Source: Candidatus Polarisedimenticolia bacterium (lineage in GTDB: Bacteria; Acidobacteriota; Polarisedimenticolia; Gp22-AA2; AA152). Taken from it: a stretch of DNA of 64,000 bases. The notes under the pieces are model-generated. The model made no database searches and had not been told where the DNA came from. It saw only the letters and a list, made by a program, of their open reading frames with translations. Position 1 is the stretch's first letter, and the number at the start of each line of letters is the position of its first letter. Position numbers and translations under genes: made by a program. Shown piece after piece: positions 36,318 to 45,552 of this stretch. The stretch lies in NCBI GenBank assembly GCA_036004685.1, contig DASYRE010000048.1, positions 1 through 64,000 on the forward strand, given 5' to 3'.

Positions 36318-38384
36318 ATGCCGCGACCTGCGTCCCGCCCCGCCGCCGCGCTGAAAGTCCTGCAGATCGCCCTCTTCTTCCTCGGGGGGCTCGCGGTGCT
36401 CGCGCTTCTCTGGCCGCGTGGAGGCCTGCGCGCCGTCTACTCGGTGGAGACCGAGTCGGGGCAGCTCGTGCCGGTTCACGTCCGGATCGATCCGGAGGTC
36501 GATTTCCCGACCTCGCACCTTCTCCTGCAGCCCTTCTACCAGCACTGGAACCTCGAGACGCTGGGAGCGCCCGCGACGATGCCTCCCTTCCAGATCCGCT
36601 GGACGGGAATCATCCTGGCCTCGCGCGCGGGATCCTACCGCTTCCACGTGGAGGCCTCGGGACAGGTCCGCCTGATCGTGGATGGAACGGTCCTTCGTCC
36701 CGAGGAGGGGGGAGCGGGCGCGGCGGCGGACCTCACGGCCGGCTGGCATTCGATCGATCTCACCTACCGCCGCGGCGAGGAGGAGCCGCAAGTGCGCCTG
36801 CTCTGGGAGGCGCCGGGATCGGCCGTCAGCGAGCCCGTTCCGCGGAGCTCCTTGTCGGCGTCGCGGGCGGTCCGGGAGATGGGCTTCCTGGTGGCGGTGG
36901 CGGGATGGATTCTGCTGGCGGCGTGGCTCGGCGCCGTCATCTGGATCTGGAGAGGCCGCGGCCGCCCCGGCTCACTGGGCGCGTTCGTGCAGCGGCATCG
37001 CCACGGCACCGCGCTCGCGGCCTTGCTCCTCCTGGGCCTGGGCCTGCGGCTTCACCAATACGATCTGATCCCTTTCCATCACGAGACCGCCGACGAGTAT
37101 CAGCACGGCTGGGAAGGATGGACTCTCCTCCACGAAGGAGTCCCCCGGGCCTGGAGCTTCTACCCCCGCATCTACCCGAAGGAGGACTTCGTTCCCTTCT
37201 TCTGGTTCGGCCATCCCTATAACCTGTCTCGCCCCTATTTCGACCATCCGCCCGCGTTCTCACTCCTGGTGGGCGGCCTCTCCACGCTCCTGGGCGCCGA
37301 GCAGCTTCTGGACTGCACGCTGTGGAGGATGCGTCTGGTCCCCATCTTCCTGAGCCTCCTGACCCTCTTTCTCGTCGCGCGGACGGGATGGGAGACGCTC
37401 GGCGACGCCCGGGCCGGGACGCTGGCGGCGCTCCTGTACGCGACGCTCCCCACCGTCGTGCTGGGGAACCGCCTGGTGAAGGCCGAGAACATGATCGCGC
37501 CGCTGCTCCTGGCGCAGTCGCTGTGGCTCGAGCGCTACCTCCGGGATGGGGGACAGGGCCGGCTCCTGCGGATCGCCGCCTCCGGCTTCCTCTCCATCTG
37601 GACGAAGGCCACCGGCGTGGTGGTTCCGATGGCGGCGCTTCTGGTGATGGGCCGGGCCCGGCGCTGGAAGGGAACGGCGATCGTGGGGGGGTTCGCGATC
37701 GCCGCCGTGCTCGCCTATCTGGCCTACGGAGCGTTCTACGGATGGGATACCTTCACGACGGTGATGAGCCTTCAAGCGTCCAAGCGCGTGGCCGTCCGGA
37801 CGCTCCTGGACCTCTCCTCGATCTCACGGATCGTGGAGCTGCAGTTCGGCACGGGATGGTACCTTTGGCTGGTGGTGGCCGCGGGATGGATGGCCCTGGG
37901 CCCGCAGCGCGGAATCCTCGCTCCGGCGGCGCTTTATTTTCTGGTCCTCAGCGTGACCGCCGACACGCGCGGAGTCTATGGCTGGTATCGCATCCCGCTC
38001 TACCCCTTTCTCTGCCTGGCGGGGGGGAAGTACCTTTCCGACTGGCTGAGGGAGAAGGATCTCTCCCGGGGGTTCCTGTTCGCCGTGACCGCGCTGGCCG
38101 CCACCTTTTATTACGCGCTGCCCGCCGGGATGGAGCGCACCAGGTGGGCGGTCTGGATCGTCTTCGCCCTGGGCTGCGCCGCGCCGCTGGGAGGCCTGCT
38201 CTTCCCGTCGCTGTTCGGCGAGCGCCTGCGCGCCTGGGCGGCTTCCCTCGCGCTGGCCGCGTTCGTCGCGGGCAACCTCCTCGTGGTCAGCCGGCAGCTG
38301 CCCATCTATCTGCAGGAAGCTTCGAGGGGGAAGACACCGCTGACCGCGGCTCCGGCGTCCGACATCTTGGGGCGCGACGATTAA
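36318..38384 (+). CDS. Membrane glycosyltransferase (GT-C, PMT/ArnT-like) with PA14-like domain
   Basis: 688 residues. One N-terminal membrane helix (about 12-32) is followed by an extracytoplasmic beta-rich segment (about 60-175: WTGIILASRAGSYRFHVEAS, LIVDGTVL, TAGWHSIDLTYRRGEEEPQV) with the layout of a PA14 sugar-binding domain. Then about ten membrane spans carry a GT-C catalytic core: the first loop holds HHETADEYQHGWEG, and acidic residues there fit the lipid-phosphate sugar transferases. The donor is probably a polyprenyl-phosphate sugar. It precedes the convergent phosphohexomutase by 29 bases. Substrate unknown. Confidence 0.82.
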   Translation: MPRPASRPAAALKVLQIALFFLGGLAVLALLWPRGGLRAVYSVETESGQLVPVHVRIDPEVDFPTSHLLLQPFYQHWNLETLGAPATMPPFQIRWTGIILASRAGSYRFHVEASGQVRLIVDGTVLRPEEGGAGAAADLTAGWHSIDLTYRRGEEEPQVRLLWEAPGSAVSEPVPRSSLSASRAVREMGFLVAVAGWILLAAWLGAVIWIWRGRGRPGSLGAFVQRHRHGTALAALLLLGLGLRLHQYDLIPFHHETADEYQHGWEGWTLLHEGVPRAWSFYPRIYPKEDFVPFFWFGHPYNLSRPYFDHPPAFSLLVGGLSTLLGAEQLLDCTLWRMRLVPIFLSLLTLFLVARTGWETLGDARAGTLAALLYATLPTVVLGNRLVKAENMIAPLLLAQSLWLERYLRDGGQGRLLRIAASGFLSIWTKATGVVVPMAALLVMGRARRWKGTAIVGGFAIAAVLAYLAYGAFYGWDTFTTVMSLQASKRVAVRTLLDLSSISRIVELQFGTGWYLWLVVAAGWMALGPQRGILAPAALYFLVLSVTADTRGVYGWYRIPLYPFLCLAGGKYLSDWLREKDLSRGFLFAVTALAATFYYALPAGMERTRWAVWIVFALGCAAPLGGLLFPSLFGERLRAWAASLALAAFVAGNLLVVSRQLPIYLQEASRGKTPLTAAPASDILGRDD

Positions 38385-38413
38385 GGGACGCGCGCCGTCG
38401 GGACGGGCTCGGA

Positions 38414-39865
38414 TCAGCGCTTGAGCAACCGGAGGGCGTGGCTCAGGGCGGCCGCGACGGCGGCCCGGGTGGGCGCTTCGCAGTAGAGCCGCAGGATCGG
38501 CTCGGTGCCGGAAGGGCGGAAGAGCAGCCAGCCGTCCTCGCCGAACACGAGCTTCACGCCGTCGAGACGGTCGACGCTCGTGACCTTCATGCCCGCGACG
38601 CGCTTCGGAGGGGAGTCCGAGAGCTTGGCCACCAGCCGGCGCCCCGCCTCCGGCGTGCAGCTTAGATCGGTCCGATCGAAGAAGTATTTCCCGTACTCTT
38701 TCTCCATGCCGGCCACGAGTCCCGAGAGCGGCAGATCCGAAAAGACCAACGCCTCCAGAAGCAGGAGCGAGGAGAGGATTCCGTCCCGCTCCGGGATGAA
38801 CCCGCGGAATCCGAAGCCGCCGCTCTCCTCGCCTCCCAGAAGGATCTCGTCCTTTCGAAGAAGCCGGGCGATGTGCTTGAAGCCCACCGGCAGCTCGTGG
38901 AACGCGAGGCCGTAGCTCCGGGCGATGCGCTCCATGCGCAGGGATCCGGCGAAGGTCTTGGCGATCCCGCCCCGCTCCCCTCGGTTCCGGATGAAATGAA
39001 GCGCCAGCACCGGCAGGAGCGTCAGCGGCGACAGGAACCGGCCTCGATCGTCGCAGGCGCCGATGCGGTCGGCGTCCCCGTCGGTGGCGAACCCGGCGGC
39101 GGCCCGCTCGGAGACGACGGCCCGCCGCAACGGCTGCAGATGGGGCGCGATCGGCTCGGGATTCGTTCCCCCGAAAAGAGGATCGGGATCGGAGCGCAGC
39201 GTGCGGACCCGGAGCTTGCCGCCGGAGGCGGCCTGCTCCAGCAGGGTCCCCCCCATGCCGTGCATCGAATCGGCGAGGATCTTCAGGCGGGCCGAGCGGA
39301 TCTCGCGGATCGCCACCCGCTGCTTGACGGCGCGCAGATAGGAAGGAAGGAACGAGGGATGCCGCGGCAGATCGGGCGCGCCCGCAGAGCCGGGATCGCC
39401 GGCGGGAATGCTGCGGACGATGCTCTCCGTCGATTCCGGATCCATCGTCCCTCCGTCGGAGTCCTTCAGCTTCAGGCCGCCGTATTCCGGAGGGTTGTGG
39501 CTCGCGGTGATCATGATTCCCAGGGAGGCGCGTCCCGTGACGACTCGCAGCGACAGGGCCGGGGTGGGAAGCGGCTCGGGGCTGAGAAGAGGGACGAACC
39601 CTTCCCGGGCCATGACCGCCGCGACCTCCGCCGCGAACCGTTCGGAAAGGAACCGGCCGTCGTAGCCGATGGCGATCGGCGAGCCCGCCTTGCCGGCGGA
39701 AAGGAGATGGGCGGCGGCGCCGGCGGCGCACCTCCGCATGCCCGCCAGAGTGATCTCCTCGGCAATCCGCCCGCGCCATCCGTCGGTCCCGAAACGGATC
39801 GGAGGGAACTGGCCCTGAAGCGCGGCCCGCCCGTCGATCGCGTTGATTGACCCTCGGATCTGCAT
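38414..39865 (-). CDS. Phosphomannomutase/phosphoglucomutase
   Basis: 483 residues. All four family motifs are visible: the phosphoserine loop ITASHNPPEYGGLK, the metal loop DGDADRIGACD, the sugar-binding GGEESGGFGF, and the phosphate-binding RPSGTEPILRLY. N-terminus has IRFGTDGWRGRIAEE. Interconverts hexose-1- and 6-phosphates for polysaccharide precursors. Whether it prefers mannose or glucose cannot be decided. Divergent from pgsA, with its own promoter overlapping the pgsA start region. Confidence 0.93.
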   Translation of the reverse strand: MQIRGSINAIDGRAALQGQFPPIRFGTDGWRGRIAEEITLAGMRRCAAGAAAHLLSAGKAGSPIAIGYDGRFLSERFAAEVAAVMAREGFVPLLSPEPLPTPALSLRVVTGRASLGIMITASHNPPEYGGLKLKDSDGGTMDPESTESIVRSIPAGDPGSAGAPDLPRHPSFLPSYLRAVKQRVAIREIRSARLKILADSMHGMGGTLLEQAASGGKLRVRTLRSDPDPLFGGTNPEPIAPHLQPLRRAVVSERAAAGFATDGDADRIGACDDRGRFLSPLTLLPVLALHFIRNRGERGGIAKTFAGSLRMERIARSYGLAFHELPVGFKHIARLLRKDEILLGGEESGGFGFRGFIPERDGILSSLLLLEALVFSDLPLSGLVAGMEKEYGKYFFDRTDLSCTPEAGRRLVAKLSDSPPKRVAGMKVTSVDRLDGVKLVFGEDGWLLFRPSGTEPILRLYCEAPTRAAVAAALSHALRLLKR

Positions 39866-39924
39866 TGTGTTATTTTTCAGCTCGCCTGGCGCGCCGCCCC
39901 GCCGTGGTCCCTGAAGCGCGGCGC

Positions 39925-39953
39925 ATTCTACCCCGAGGCTGCCATCCCTTCAA
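39925..39953 (-). promoter_or_regulatory. Sigma-70-type promoter of the phosphohexomutase gene
   Basis: On the minus strand, TTGAAG (39953-39948), a 17-base spacer and TAGAAT (39930-39925), about 60 bases upstream of the ATG at 39865. The -35 box matches four of six. Confidence 0.5.
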
Positions 39954-39961
39954 ACGGTCCC

Positions 39962-40549
39962 GTGCTCAACCTCCCCAACTGGCTCACGGTCACCCGCATC
40001 TTCCTGGTCCCGTTCGTGGTGGTCATCATCCTGACGAAGCCCCAGTTCAGCATCGGAGAGACGGCGATCGACAACGAGACGCTCGGGGTGGTGGTTTTCC
40101 TCCTCGCCGCCCTGACCGATTTCCTGGACGGTTATCTGGCGCGCAAGCGCGACGAGGAGACGACGCTCGGCAAGCTGCTCGATCCGATCGCCGACAAGCT
40201 CCTCATCTCCGCCGCGTTCATCTCGCTCGTCGAGGTCGGGGTGGCGCCGGCCTGGATGGTGGTGATCGTGGTCGGGCGGGAGTTCGCCGTGACGGGGTTG
40301 CGGAGCGTGGCGATCAGCCAGGGGATCGCCGTCGGAGCCTCGGTCTGGGGCAAATACAAGACCGCCAGCCAGGTGATCGCCGTGGTCCTCCTCATCTTCG
40401 GAAGGAAATACCTCGGGGCCTACGCGTTCCTGGGCCAGCTGGCCCTTTGGGCCGTCGTGATCCTGGCGGTGCTCTCGGCCGCTGACTATTTCCTGAAGTT
40501 CTCGAGGAAGCTCGGCGTTCTGGGCGAGGCCCCGCTCCGACGGGAATGA
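39962..40549 (+). CDS. pgsA: CDP-diacylglycerol-glycerol-3-phosphate 3-phosphatidyltransferase
   Basis: 195 residues. Makes phosphatidylglycerol phosphate in the inner membrane. The CDP-alcohol phosphotransferase motif DG-x2-AR-x8-G-x3-D-x3-D is complete (DFLDGYLARKRDEETTLGK, then LLDPIAD). Four to five membrane spans. The start is GTG at 39962. The hexomutase promoter lies immediately upstream on the other strand, so the two genes may share a control region. Confidence 0.94.
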   Translation: MLNLPNWLTVTRIFLVPFVVVIILTKPQFSIGETAIDNETLGVVVFLLAALTDFLDGYLARKRDEETTLGKLLDPIADKLLISAAFISLVEVGVAPAWMVVIVVGREFAVTGLRSVAISQGIAVGASVWGKYKTASQVIAVVLLIFGRKYLGAYAFLGQLALWAVVILAVLSAADYFLKFSRKLGVLGEAPLRRE

Positions 40550-40580
40550 TGGCGGCGCGCCGCCGCGCGCGCGAGGACGC

Positions 40581-41258
40581 ATGTTCTACGGCTACGTCAA
40601 GCTGTTCTTCCGGCTTCCCACGCGAATCTATCTCGGGCTGAAGGCGGAGGGATGCGAGCGGGTTCCCCGGCACGGTCCGGCGCTCATCGCCGCCAACCAC
40701 GCCTCGTTCCTGGATCCCATCGTGCTGGGCTCGGCCTGCCCGCGCAAGATCCATTTCGTCGTGCTGCAGTCGATGTACGAATGGAAGCGGCTGCGCTGGT
40801 TCTATTGGGGCATGCAGACCATCCCGGTGCGAGCCGAGGAGTCGGATCCCCGCGCCGTGAAGCAGGCGCTGACGCGGCTTCGGCGCGGCGATCTCGTGGG
40901 GATCTTTCCCGAGGGCGGGCGCAGCGCCGACGGATTCCTGCAGCCGGCGAAGCCGGGGGCGGCCCTCCTCGCCGCGATCTCGGGGGCGCCGGTAATTCCG
41001 GCCCACATCGCCGGCGCCTGGTCGGCTTGGAAGCCGAATACTCTCTTCCCGGTGCCCGGCCGCGTGCGGGTTCGTTTCGGAGAGCCGATCCGCATCGGCG
41101 CCCCCGGCGCCAAGCCGCGCGGCCGCGAGGAAGTGGACGCCTTCTCCCGGCGCATCATGCAGGCGATCGCCGCGCTCGCCTCGGAGGGCTCCCGTGAAAG
41201 CGACGATCCTGGCGGTGGGAACCGAGCTGCTGCGACCCGGTCGGCCGGAAACCCATAG
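40581..41258 (+). CDS. plsC: 1-acyl-sn-glycerol-3-phosphate acyltransferase
   Basis: 225 residues. Second acylation step of phosphatidic acid synthesis. Motif I NHASFLD (HxxxxD), motif II IPVRAEESD-like and motif III FPEGGRSADG are all seen. The last 21 residues are read through the start of cinA, a 65-bp overlap, and consist of a low-complexity tail. No earlier stop exists in this frame. Lies 31 bases after pgsA, so phospholipid genes are clustered here. Confidence 0.92.
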   Translation: MFYGYVKLFFRLPTRIYLGLKAEGCERVPRHGPALIAANHASFLDPIVLGSACPRKIHFVVLQSMYEWKRLRWFYWGMQTIPVRAEESDPRAVKQALTRLRRGDLVGIFPEGGRSADGFLQPAKPGAALLAAISGAPVIPAHIAGAWSAWKPNTLFPVPGRVRVRFGEPIRIGAPGAKPRGREEVDAFSRRIMQAIAALASEGSRESDDPGGGNRAAATRSAGNP

Positions 41259-42444
41259 CGAGCGCCTCACCGCTCTGCTTCGGACGGTCGGGCTCGACGT
41301 CGAGTCCCGCCGCATCGTTCCGGATCGGCGCGAGGCCATCGCCGAAGCGGTGCGGGATGCCCGGCGCCGCCCCGGGGTGATCCTGGTGACGGGAGGGATC
41401 GGTCCGACCCGCGACGATCGAACCCGCGAAGCGGTGTCCGAAGCGCTGGGCCGGCCCCTGGTCACGGATCGCGCGGCGGAGCGGGCGCTCCGCGCCTGGT
41501 GCCGCAGGCATCGCATTCCCTTCACGCGGGATCAGGCGCGGCAGGCGCGGATACCGCGGGGGGCGCGCCGGGTGGCAAACCGCGTCGGCAGCGCGGCGGG
41601 CTTCCGGTATGCCGACCGCGGCGGCGTCGTTCTCGTCCTGCCGGGAGTGCTCGGAGAGCTGCGGCTGATGCTCGAGCGCCAGCTGCCCCGCCTGCGCCGG
41701 CTGGCGGGGGGGCGCTTGGTCACCGTCTCCCTGCGGACGGCGGGACGGGGGGAATCGCGGATCGATCGAGCCATCGCGCGCCTCGTCCGGCGCTTCCCCG
41801 AGGTCGAAGTCACGACGCTGGCGGCGCCCGGAGAGGTCGTCATCCAGCTCAGCGCCCAGGGAGCAGGGGCCGCCGGCAACGTGGCGGCGTGCCGGAGGGC
41901 AATCGTCCAAAAACTGCGCGAGGATCTGGTGTCGGCCGCGGGAGAGAGCCTCGAAAGCGTTGTGCTCCGACATCTCCGGAAGCGCCGGATGCGGATCGCG
42001 GTGGCCGAGTCCTGCACCGCGGGGCTGGTCTGCGCGCGCCTCGCCTCCGTTCCCGGGGCGTCGCACGCCTTGGCGGCGGGAGCCGTGTGCTACAATAACC
42101 ACGCGAAGCAGCGAATCCTCTCGATTCCGGGTCGAGCGCTGCGAAAGCACGGCGCCGTCAGCCGGTGGACCGCGCTCGCCATGGCCCGCGGCGTGGCGGC
42201 GCTGGCGGAATCGGCGATCGGCGTGGCGGTCACCGGGATCGCCGGTCCGTCGGGAGGCACTCCCCGCGCCCCGGTCGGCACGGTGCACTGGGCCGTGGTG
42301 GGGCCGAACGGCTTTTCGGCGGGGCATCGTCTCCTCCCGGGGGATCGCGAAAAGGTCCGTGTTCATTCCGCTTCCATCGCCCTGGATCAGGTGCGGAGAT
42401 TCCTGATCTCCACGGGCGAGGCCGCGCGACGAAAGCGGCGCTGA
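41194..42444 (+). CDS. cinA: CinA-family protein (nicotinamide-nucleotide amidohydrolase)
   Basis: 416 residues. An N-terminal molybdopterin-binding-like domain (ILAVGTELLRPGRPETHSE, LVTGGIGPTRDDRTREAV) and a C-terminal NMN deamidase domain (MRIAVAESCTAGLVCARLAS, VTGIAGPSGGTPRAPVGTVH). It starts at GTG 41194 inside the 3' end of plsC. It ends directly at the ATG of thpR with no gap. The two-domain CinA recycles NMN in other bacteria. Confidence 0.92.
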   Translation: MKATILAVGTELLRPGRPETHSERLTALLRTVGLDVESRRIVPDRREAIAEAVRDARRRPGVILVTGGIGPTRDDRTREAVSEALGRPLVTDRAAERALRAWCRRHRIPFTRDQARQARIPRGARRVANRVGSAAGFRYADRGGVVLVLPGVLGELRLMLERQLPRLRRLAGGRLVTVSLRTAGRGESRIDRAIARLVRRFPEVEVTTLAAPGEVVIQLSAQGAGAAGNVAACRRAIVQKLREDLVSAAGESLESVVLRHLRKRRMRIAVAESCTAGLVCARLASVPGASHALAAGAVCYNNHAKQRILSIPGRALRKHGAVSRWTALAMARGVAALAESAIGVAVTGIAGPSGGTPRAPVGTVHWAVVGPNGFSAGHRLLPGDREKVRVHSASIALDQVRRFLISTGEAARRKRR

Positions 42445-42996
42445 ATGCGGATCTTCCTCGCCGCGGAGCTGCCCGAGGGCCTGCGCGCGAAAGTCGCCGT
42501 CGTCCAGCAGACCCTCGCTCGGGAGGGCGTCCGGAGAATCCGGTGGGTCGATCCTTCCGGGATTCATTTGACCCTTCGCTTCTGCGGCCAGCTTTCGCGG
42601 GACAGCCTCGATCGCCTCGCCGCCGGTCTCGCTCCGGGACCCCCTTTTCCCCGGTTCGCCGTCCGCGCCGGCGGACTCGGCCGGTTCCCGCCGCGGGGAG
42701 CGCCGCGCGTTCTCTTCCTGAAAGTGGGGCCCGACGCGCGACTCGAATCTCTGGCTTCGTGGCTCGAGGATCGGGTCACGGCGTCGGGTATCGCGCCGGC
42801 GGACCGGCCGTATCACGCGCATCTCACTCTCGGACGGTTCCTGCCGGGCGCCGCGTCTCCGCCCCTTTTCTCGACGCCCGTCGCGGAGGACGTCGGGGAG
42901 CTCCCGGTGGAGCGCGTCGTGGTCTTCCAGAGTCATCTCGGATCCGGCGGCGCGCGCTATGAAGCGATGCACGCTTTTCCTCTCAGGGATCCCTGA
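42445..42996 (+). CDS. thpR: RNA 2',3'-cyclic phosphodiesterase (LigT family)
   Basis: 183 residues. The 2H phosphoesterase fold has two HxTL motifs, GIHLTLRF near residue 44 and YHAHLTLGRF near 120. Hydrolyses 2',3'-cyclic phosphates, the very ends that RtcB ligates. It begins one base after the cinA stop, a pairing seen in many genomes, and plsY follows after two bases. Not co-operonic with rtcB. Confidence 0.93.
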   Translation: MRIFLAAELPEGLRAKVAVVQQTLAREGVRRIRWVDPSGIHLTLRFCGQLSRDSLDRLAAGLAPGPPFPRFAVRAGGLGRFPPRGAPRVLFLKVGPDARLESLASWLEDRVTASGIAPADRPYHAHLTLGRFLPGAASPPLFSTPVAEDVGELPVERVVVFQSHLGSGGARYEAMHAFPLRDP

Positions 42997-42998
42997 CG

Positions 42999-43607
42999 AT
43001 GAGTTCCGTGCATCCGGCGATCGGCCCGGCCCTGGTTCTCGCCGCCTACCTTCTGGGAGCCATACCCTTCGGATGGATCCTGGGGAAGACGGCGGGGGGC
43101 CGGGACGTCCGGCGCGAGGGGAGCGGGAACATCGGCGCCACGAACGTGGCGCGCTCGCTCGGCTGGGGCGCCGGGATTCTCACCTTGATGCTCGACGTGG
43201 GGAAAGGCGCGGTGGCGGTCTGGGCGGCGTCGCGCGTCACCGGGCAGGAGGCCTTCGCCCTGGCCGTCGCGATCGCGGTCGTGGTGGGCCATGTTTTTCC
43301 GGTCTATCTCGGGTTCAAAGGGGGGAAGGGAGTGGCGACCGGTCTCGGAGCCTTCCTGGTCCTCGATCCGGCAGCCGCGGCGCTCGCGGGCGTCGTCTTC
43401 GCGGGAACGGTCTGGGCCAGCCGGAGGGTCTCGGCGGGATCCATCGCGGCGGCCGGCGCGCTCCCGGTGATTCTCCTGGGGCTCGGCCGAAGCCCGGCGA
43501 CGTGGGCGACGGCGCTTTTCTGCTCCCTGGTGATCATCGTCCGCCACTGGGAGAACATCCGGAGACTGCGCTCCGGGACGGAGCCGAAGCTGGGAGCCGA
43601 CCCATGA
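42999..43607 (+). CDS. plsY: Glycerol-3-phosphate acyltransferase PlsY
   Basis: 202 residues, about five membrane helices. Uses acyl-phosphate to acylate glycerol-3-phosphate. Conserved loops visible: AIPFGWILGK, RREGSGNIGATNVARSLGW, KGGKGVATGLGAFL. It is two bases after thpR and overlaps gpsA (ATGA), which supplies its substrate glycerol-3-phosphate. Confidence 0.95.
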   Translation: MSSVHPAIGPALVLAAYLLGAIPFGWILGKTAGGRDVRREGSGNIGATNVARSLGWGAGILTLMLDVGKGAVAVWAASRVTGQEAFALAVAIAVVVGHVFPVYLGFKGGKGVATGLGAFLVLDPAAAALAGVVFAGTVWASRRVSAGSIAAAGALPVILLGLGRSPATWATALFCSLVIIVRHWENIRRLRSGTEPKLGADP

Positions 43608-44623
43608 GCGCCTCACCGGCGGGCGCCGCCGTCGTGGGAGGTGGGAGCTGGGGCACCGCCCTCGCCGTGCACCTGGCGCGCGCCGGGTCTCAGGTCTCTC
43701 TCTGGGTCCATGACGAGTCGCTCGCCGCGACGATGCGGGCGAAGCGGGAGAATCCGACCTACCTTCCCGGAATCGCGCTTCCGGAGGCGATCCGCCCCTC
43801 GGGAGATCTCCGGGAGGTCCTCGCGGGGCGAAGCCTCGTCCTCTGGGTCGTCCCGGCGAGGTACTTTCGCGAGGTGCTGCGCTCCGCGGCTCCGTTCCTG
43901 GGTCCGGAGACCCGCTTGGTCATCGGCACGAAAGGAATGGAGCCCGACACCGGAATGCGCATGACGGAGGTGGCGCGACAATGCCTCGGGCGCGAATTGG
44001 GCTGCCTCGCCGTCCTGGCGGGTCCCAGCTTCGCCAGAGAGGTGGCGCGCGGCGATCCCACGGCGGGCGTGCTGGCGTGCGATCTCGCCCGGGAAGCCGA
44101 CGATCTGCAGGGACGGCTGAGCGGCGGTTTCTTCCGCTTTTACACGAACAGCGACGTCGTCGGCGTGGAAATCGGCGGAGCGCTGAAAAACGTGATCGCG
44201 ATCGCCGCCGGGGTCGCCGAAGGCCTGGGGTTCGGCTCCAACACGGCGGCCGCCTTGATCACTCGCGGCCTCGCGGAGATCGCCCGGCTCGGTGTGGCCT
44301 GCGGCGGATCGGCCGCCACCTTCGCCGGCCTCGCCGGAGTGGGCGATCTGGTCCTCACCTGCACGGGGGCTCTGAGCCGCAACCGCTGGGTCGGAGCGGA
44401 GCTGGGACGCGGGAGATCGCTTTCCGAGATCCTCTCGCAGATGAAGATGGTGGCGGAGGGAATCCCGACGACGTCGGCCGCCCTGCTTCTGGCGGCGCGG
44501 CACGGCGTGGAGATGCCCATCACCGCCGGGGTGGAGTCGATTCTGCGGGGCGCGGCTTCTCCGCGGGACGCGGTGGTCTCCCTGCTTCGCCGGCCGCTGA
44601 AGGAAGAGGGCTCCTGGGAATGA
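43604..44623 (+). CDS. gpsA: Glycerol-3-phosphate dehydrogenase [NAD(P)+]
   Basis: 339 residues. Rossmann motif VVGGGSWGTALAVHLA at the N-terminus, then IGTKGMEPDTG, AGPSFAREVARGDPT, the catalytic lysine region EIGGALKNVIAIAAG and FAGLAGVGDLVLTCTG. Reduces dihydroxyacetone phosphate to glycerol-3-phosphate for PlsY upstream. The ATG is inside the plsY stop. Confidence 0.96.
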   Translation: MSASPAGAAVVGGGSWGTALAVHLARAGSQVSLWVHDESLAATMRAKRENPTYLPGIALPEAIRPSGDLREVLAGRSLVLWVVPARYFREVLRSAAPFLGPETRLVIGTKGMEPDTGMRMTEVARQCLGRELGCLAVLAGPSFAREVARGDPTAGVLACDLAREADDLQGRLSGGFFRFYTNSDVVGVEIGGALKNVIAIAAGVAEGLGFGSNTAAALITRGLAEIARLGVACGGSAATFAGLAGVGDLVLTCTGALSRNRWVGAELGRGRSLSEILSQMKMVAEGIPTTSAALLLAARHGVEMPITAGVESILRGAASPRDAVVSLLRRPLKEEGSWE

Positions 44624-44627
44624 GACG

Positions 44628-45434
44628 ATGATGGTGGACCTGCACTGCCACGTTCTCCCGGCCATCGACGACGGCGCCGAGAGTCTCGAGCAAGCCCTCG
44701 AGTTCTGCCGCGTGGCGCTCGCCGACGGCGTCACCACCCTGGTGGCCACGCCCCACCAGAAGCCGGGCCAGTACGATAACAGCCCGGAGGTGATCCGGGA
44801 AAAAGTCGCCGAGCTCCGCATCGCCCTCCGCGAAGCGGCCGTCGGGGTCGAGATCGTCGAGGGAGCGGAAGTGTACCTGACGGCCGATCTCCCCGCCCGG
44901 CTCAAAGCGGGGAAAGTGAGCACCGTCGGGAACACGGGCCGGTATCTCCTGCTCGAGCTGCCGTACCAGCAGTTTCCTCTCCGGGTCGAGGAGACGGTGT
45001 TCCAACTGAAGCTCGCCGGGGTCACTTCGGTGCTCGCGCATCCGGAGCGGATCGCCTACTTCACCGCCGACCTGGATCGCGTGGAGAAGATGGTGCGCCT
45101 GGGATGCCTGACGCAGGTCACGGCCGCGGCCCTTCTCGGAGGATTCGGGGACAAGGCGCGCGACTTCTCGAACCGGATGCTGGAGAAAGACCTCGTCCAC
45201 GTGATCGCCTCCGACGCTCATGACACCGTTTACCGCCCGCCCGTTCTGGCGCGCGCCCGCGACGCCGCGGCGGCGATCGTCGGGGCGGAGCGCGCCTCCC
45301 AGATGGTCGGCGAGATCCCGCGCGCCGTGTGCCGCGGCGCCGAGTGGGAGCCCTGGGATCTCCCCCCCGAGTCGCCGGCCCCCGGGCCGGGTCTCATGGG
45401 ACGCCTGCGCGGACTGCTCCGCGGCCGGGGCTGA
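44628..45434 (+). CDS. PHP-domain phosphatase (CpsB/YwqE-like)
   Basis: 268 residues. PHP motifs: MVDLHCHVLPAIDDGAESL, VATPHQKPGQYD, EGAEVYLTADLP, SVLAHPERIAYF and IASDAHDTVYRPP. These match the Mn-dependent tyrosine-protein phosphatases that control capsule/EPS export kinases. No Wzc-like kinase is in the window, so the partner is unknown. Starts four bases after gpsA. Confidence 0.88.
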   Translation: MMVDLHCHVLPAIDDGAESLEQALEFCRVALADGVTTLVATPHQKPGQYDNSPEVIREKVAELRIALREAAVGVEIVEGAEVYLTADLPARLKAGKVSTVGNTGRYLLLELPYQQFPLRVEETVFQLKLAGVTSVLAHPERIAYFTADLDRVEKMVRLGCLTQVTAAALLGGFGDKARDFSNRMLEKDLVHVIASDAHDTVYRPPVLARARDAAAAIVGAERASQMVGEIPRAVCRGAEWEPWDLPPESPAPGPGLMGRLRGLLRGRG

Positions 45435-45448
45435 GATCTCCGGCCGTT

Positions 45449-45477
45449 TTGACAAAGTGAAGCGTCGTTTCTAGAAT
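45449..45477 (+). promoter_or_regulatory. Strong sigma-70 promoter before the TPR lipoprotein gene
   Basis: TTGACA (45449-45454), a 17-base spacer and TAGAAT (45472-45477): eleven of twelve consensus bases. Initiation near 45484. It is among the best promoters in the window. Confidence 0.75.
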
Positions 45478-45552
45478 GGCTTCCGCTAGAATATCCTGAT
45501 GGACAAGCGTTTCGAGTCGTCCGCCTCGCCGCCCTTCTTCCGGAGAATCCCT

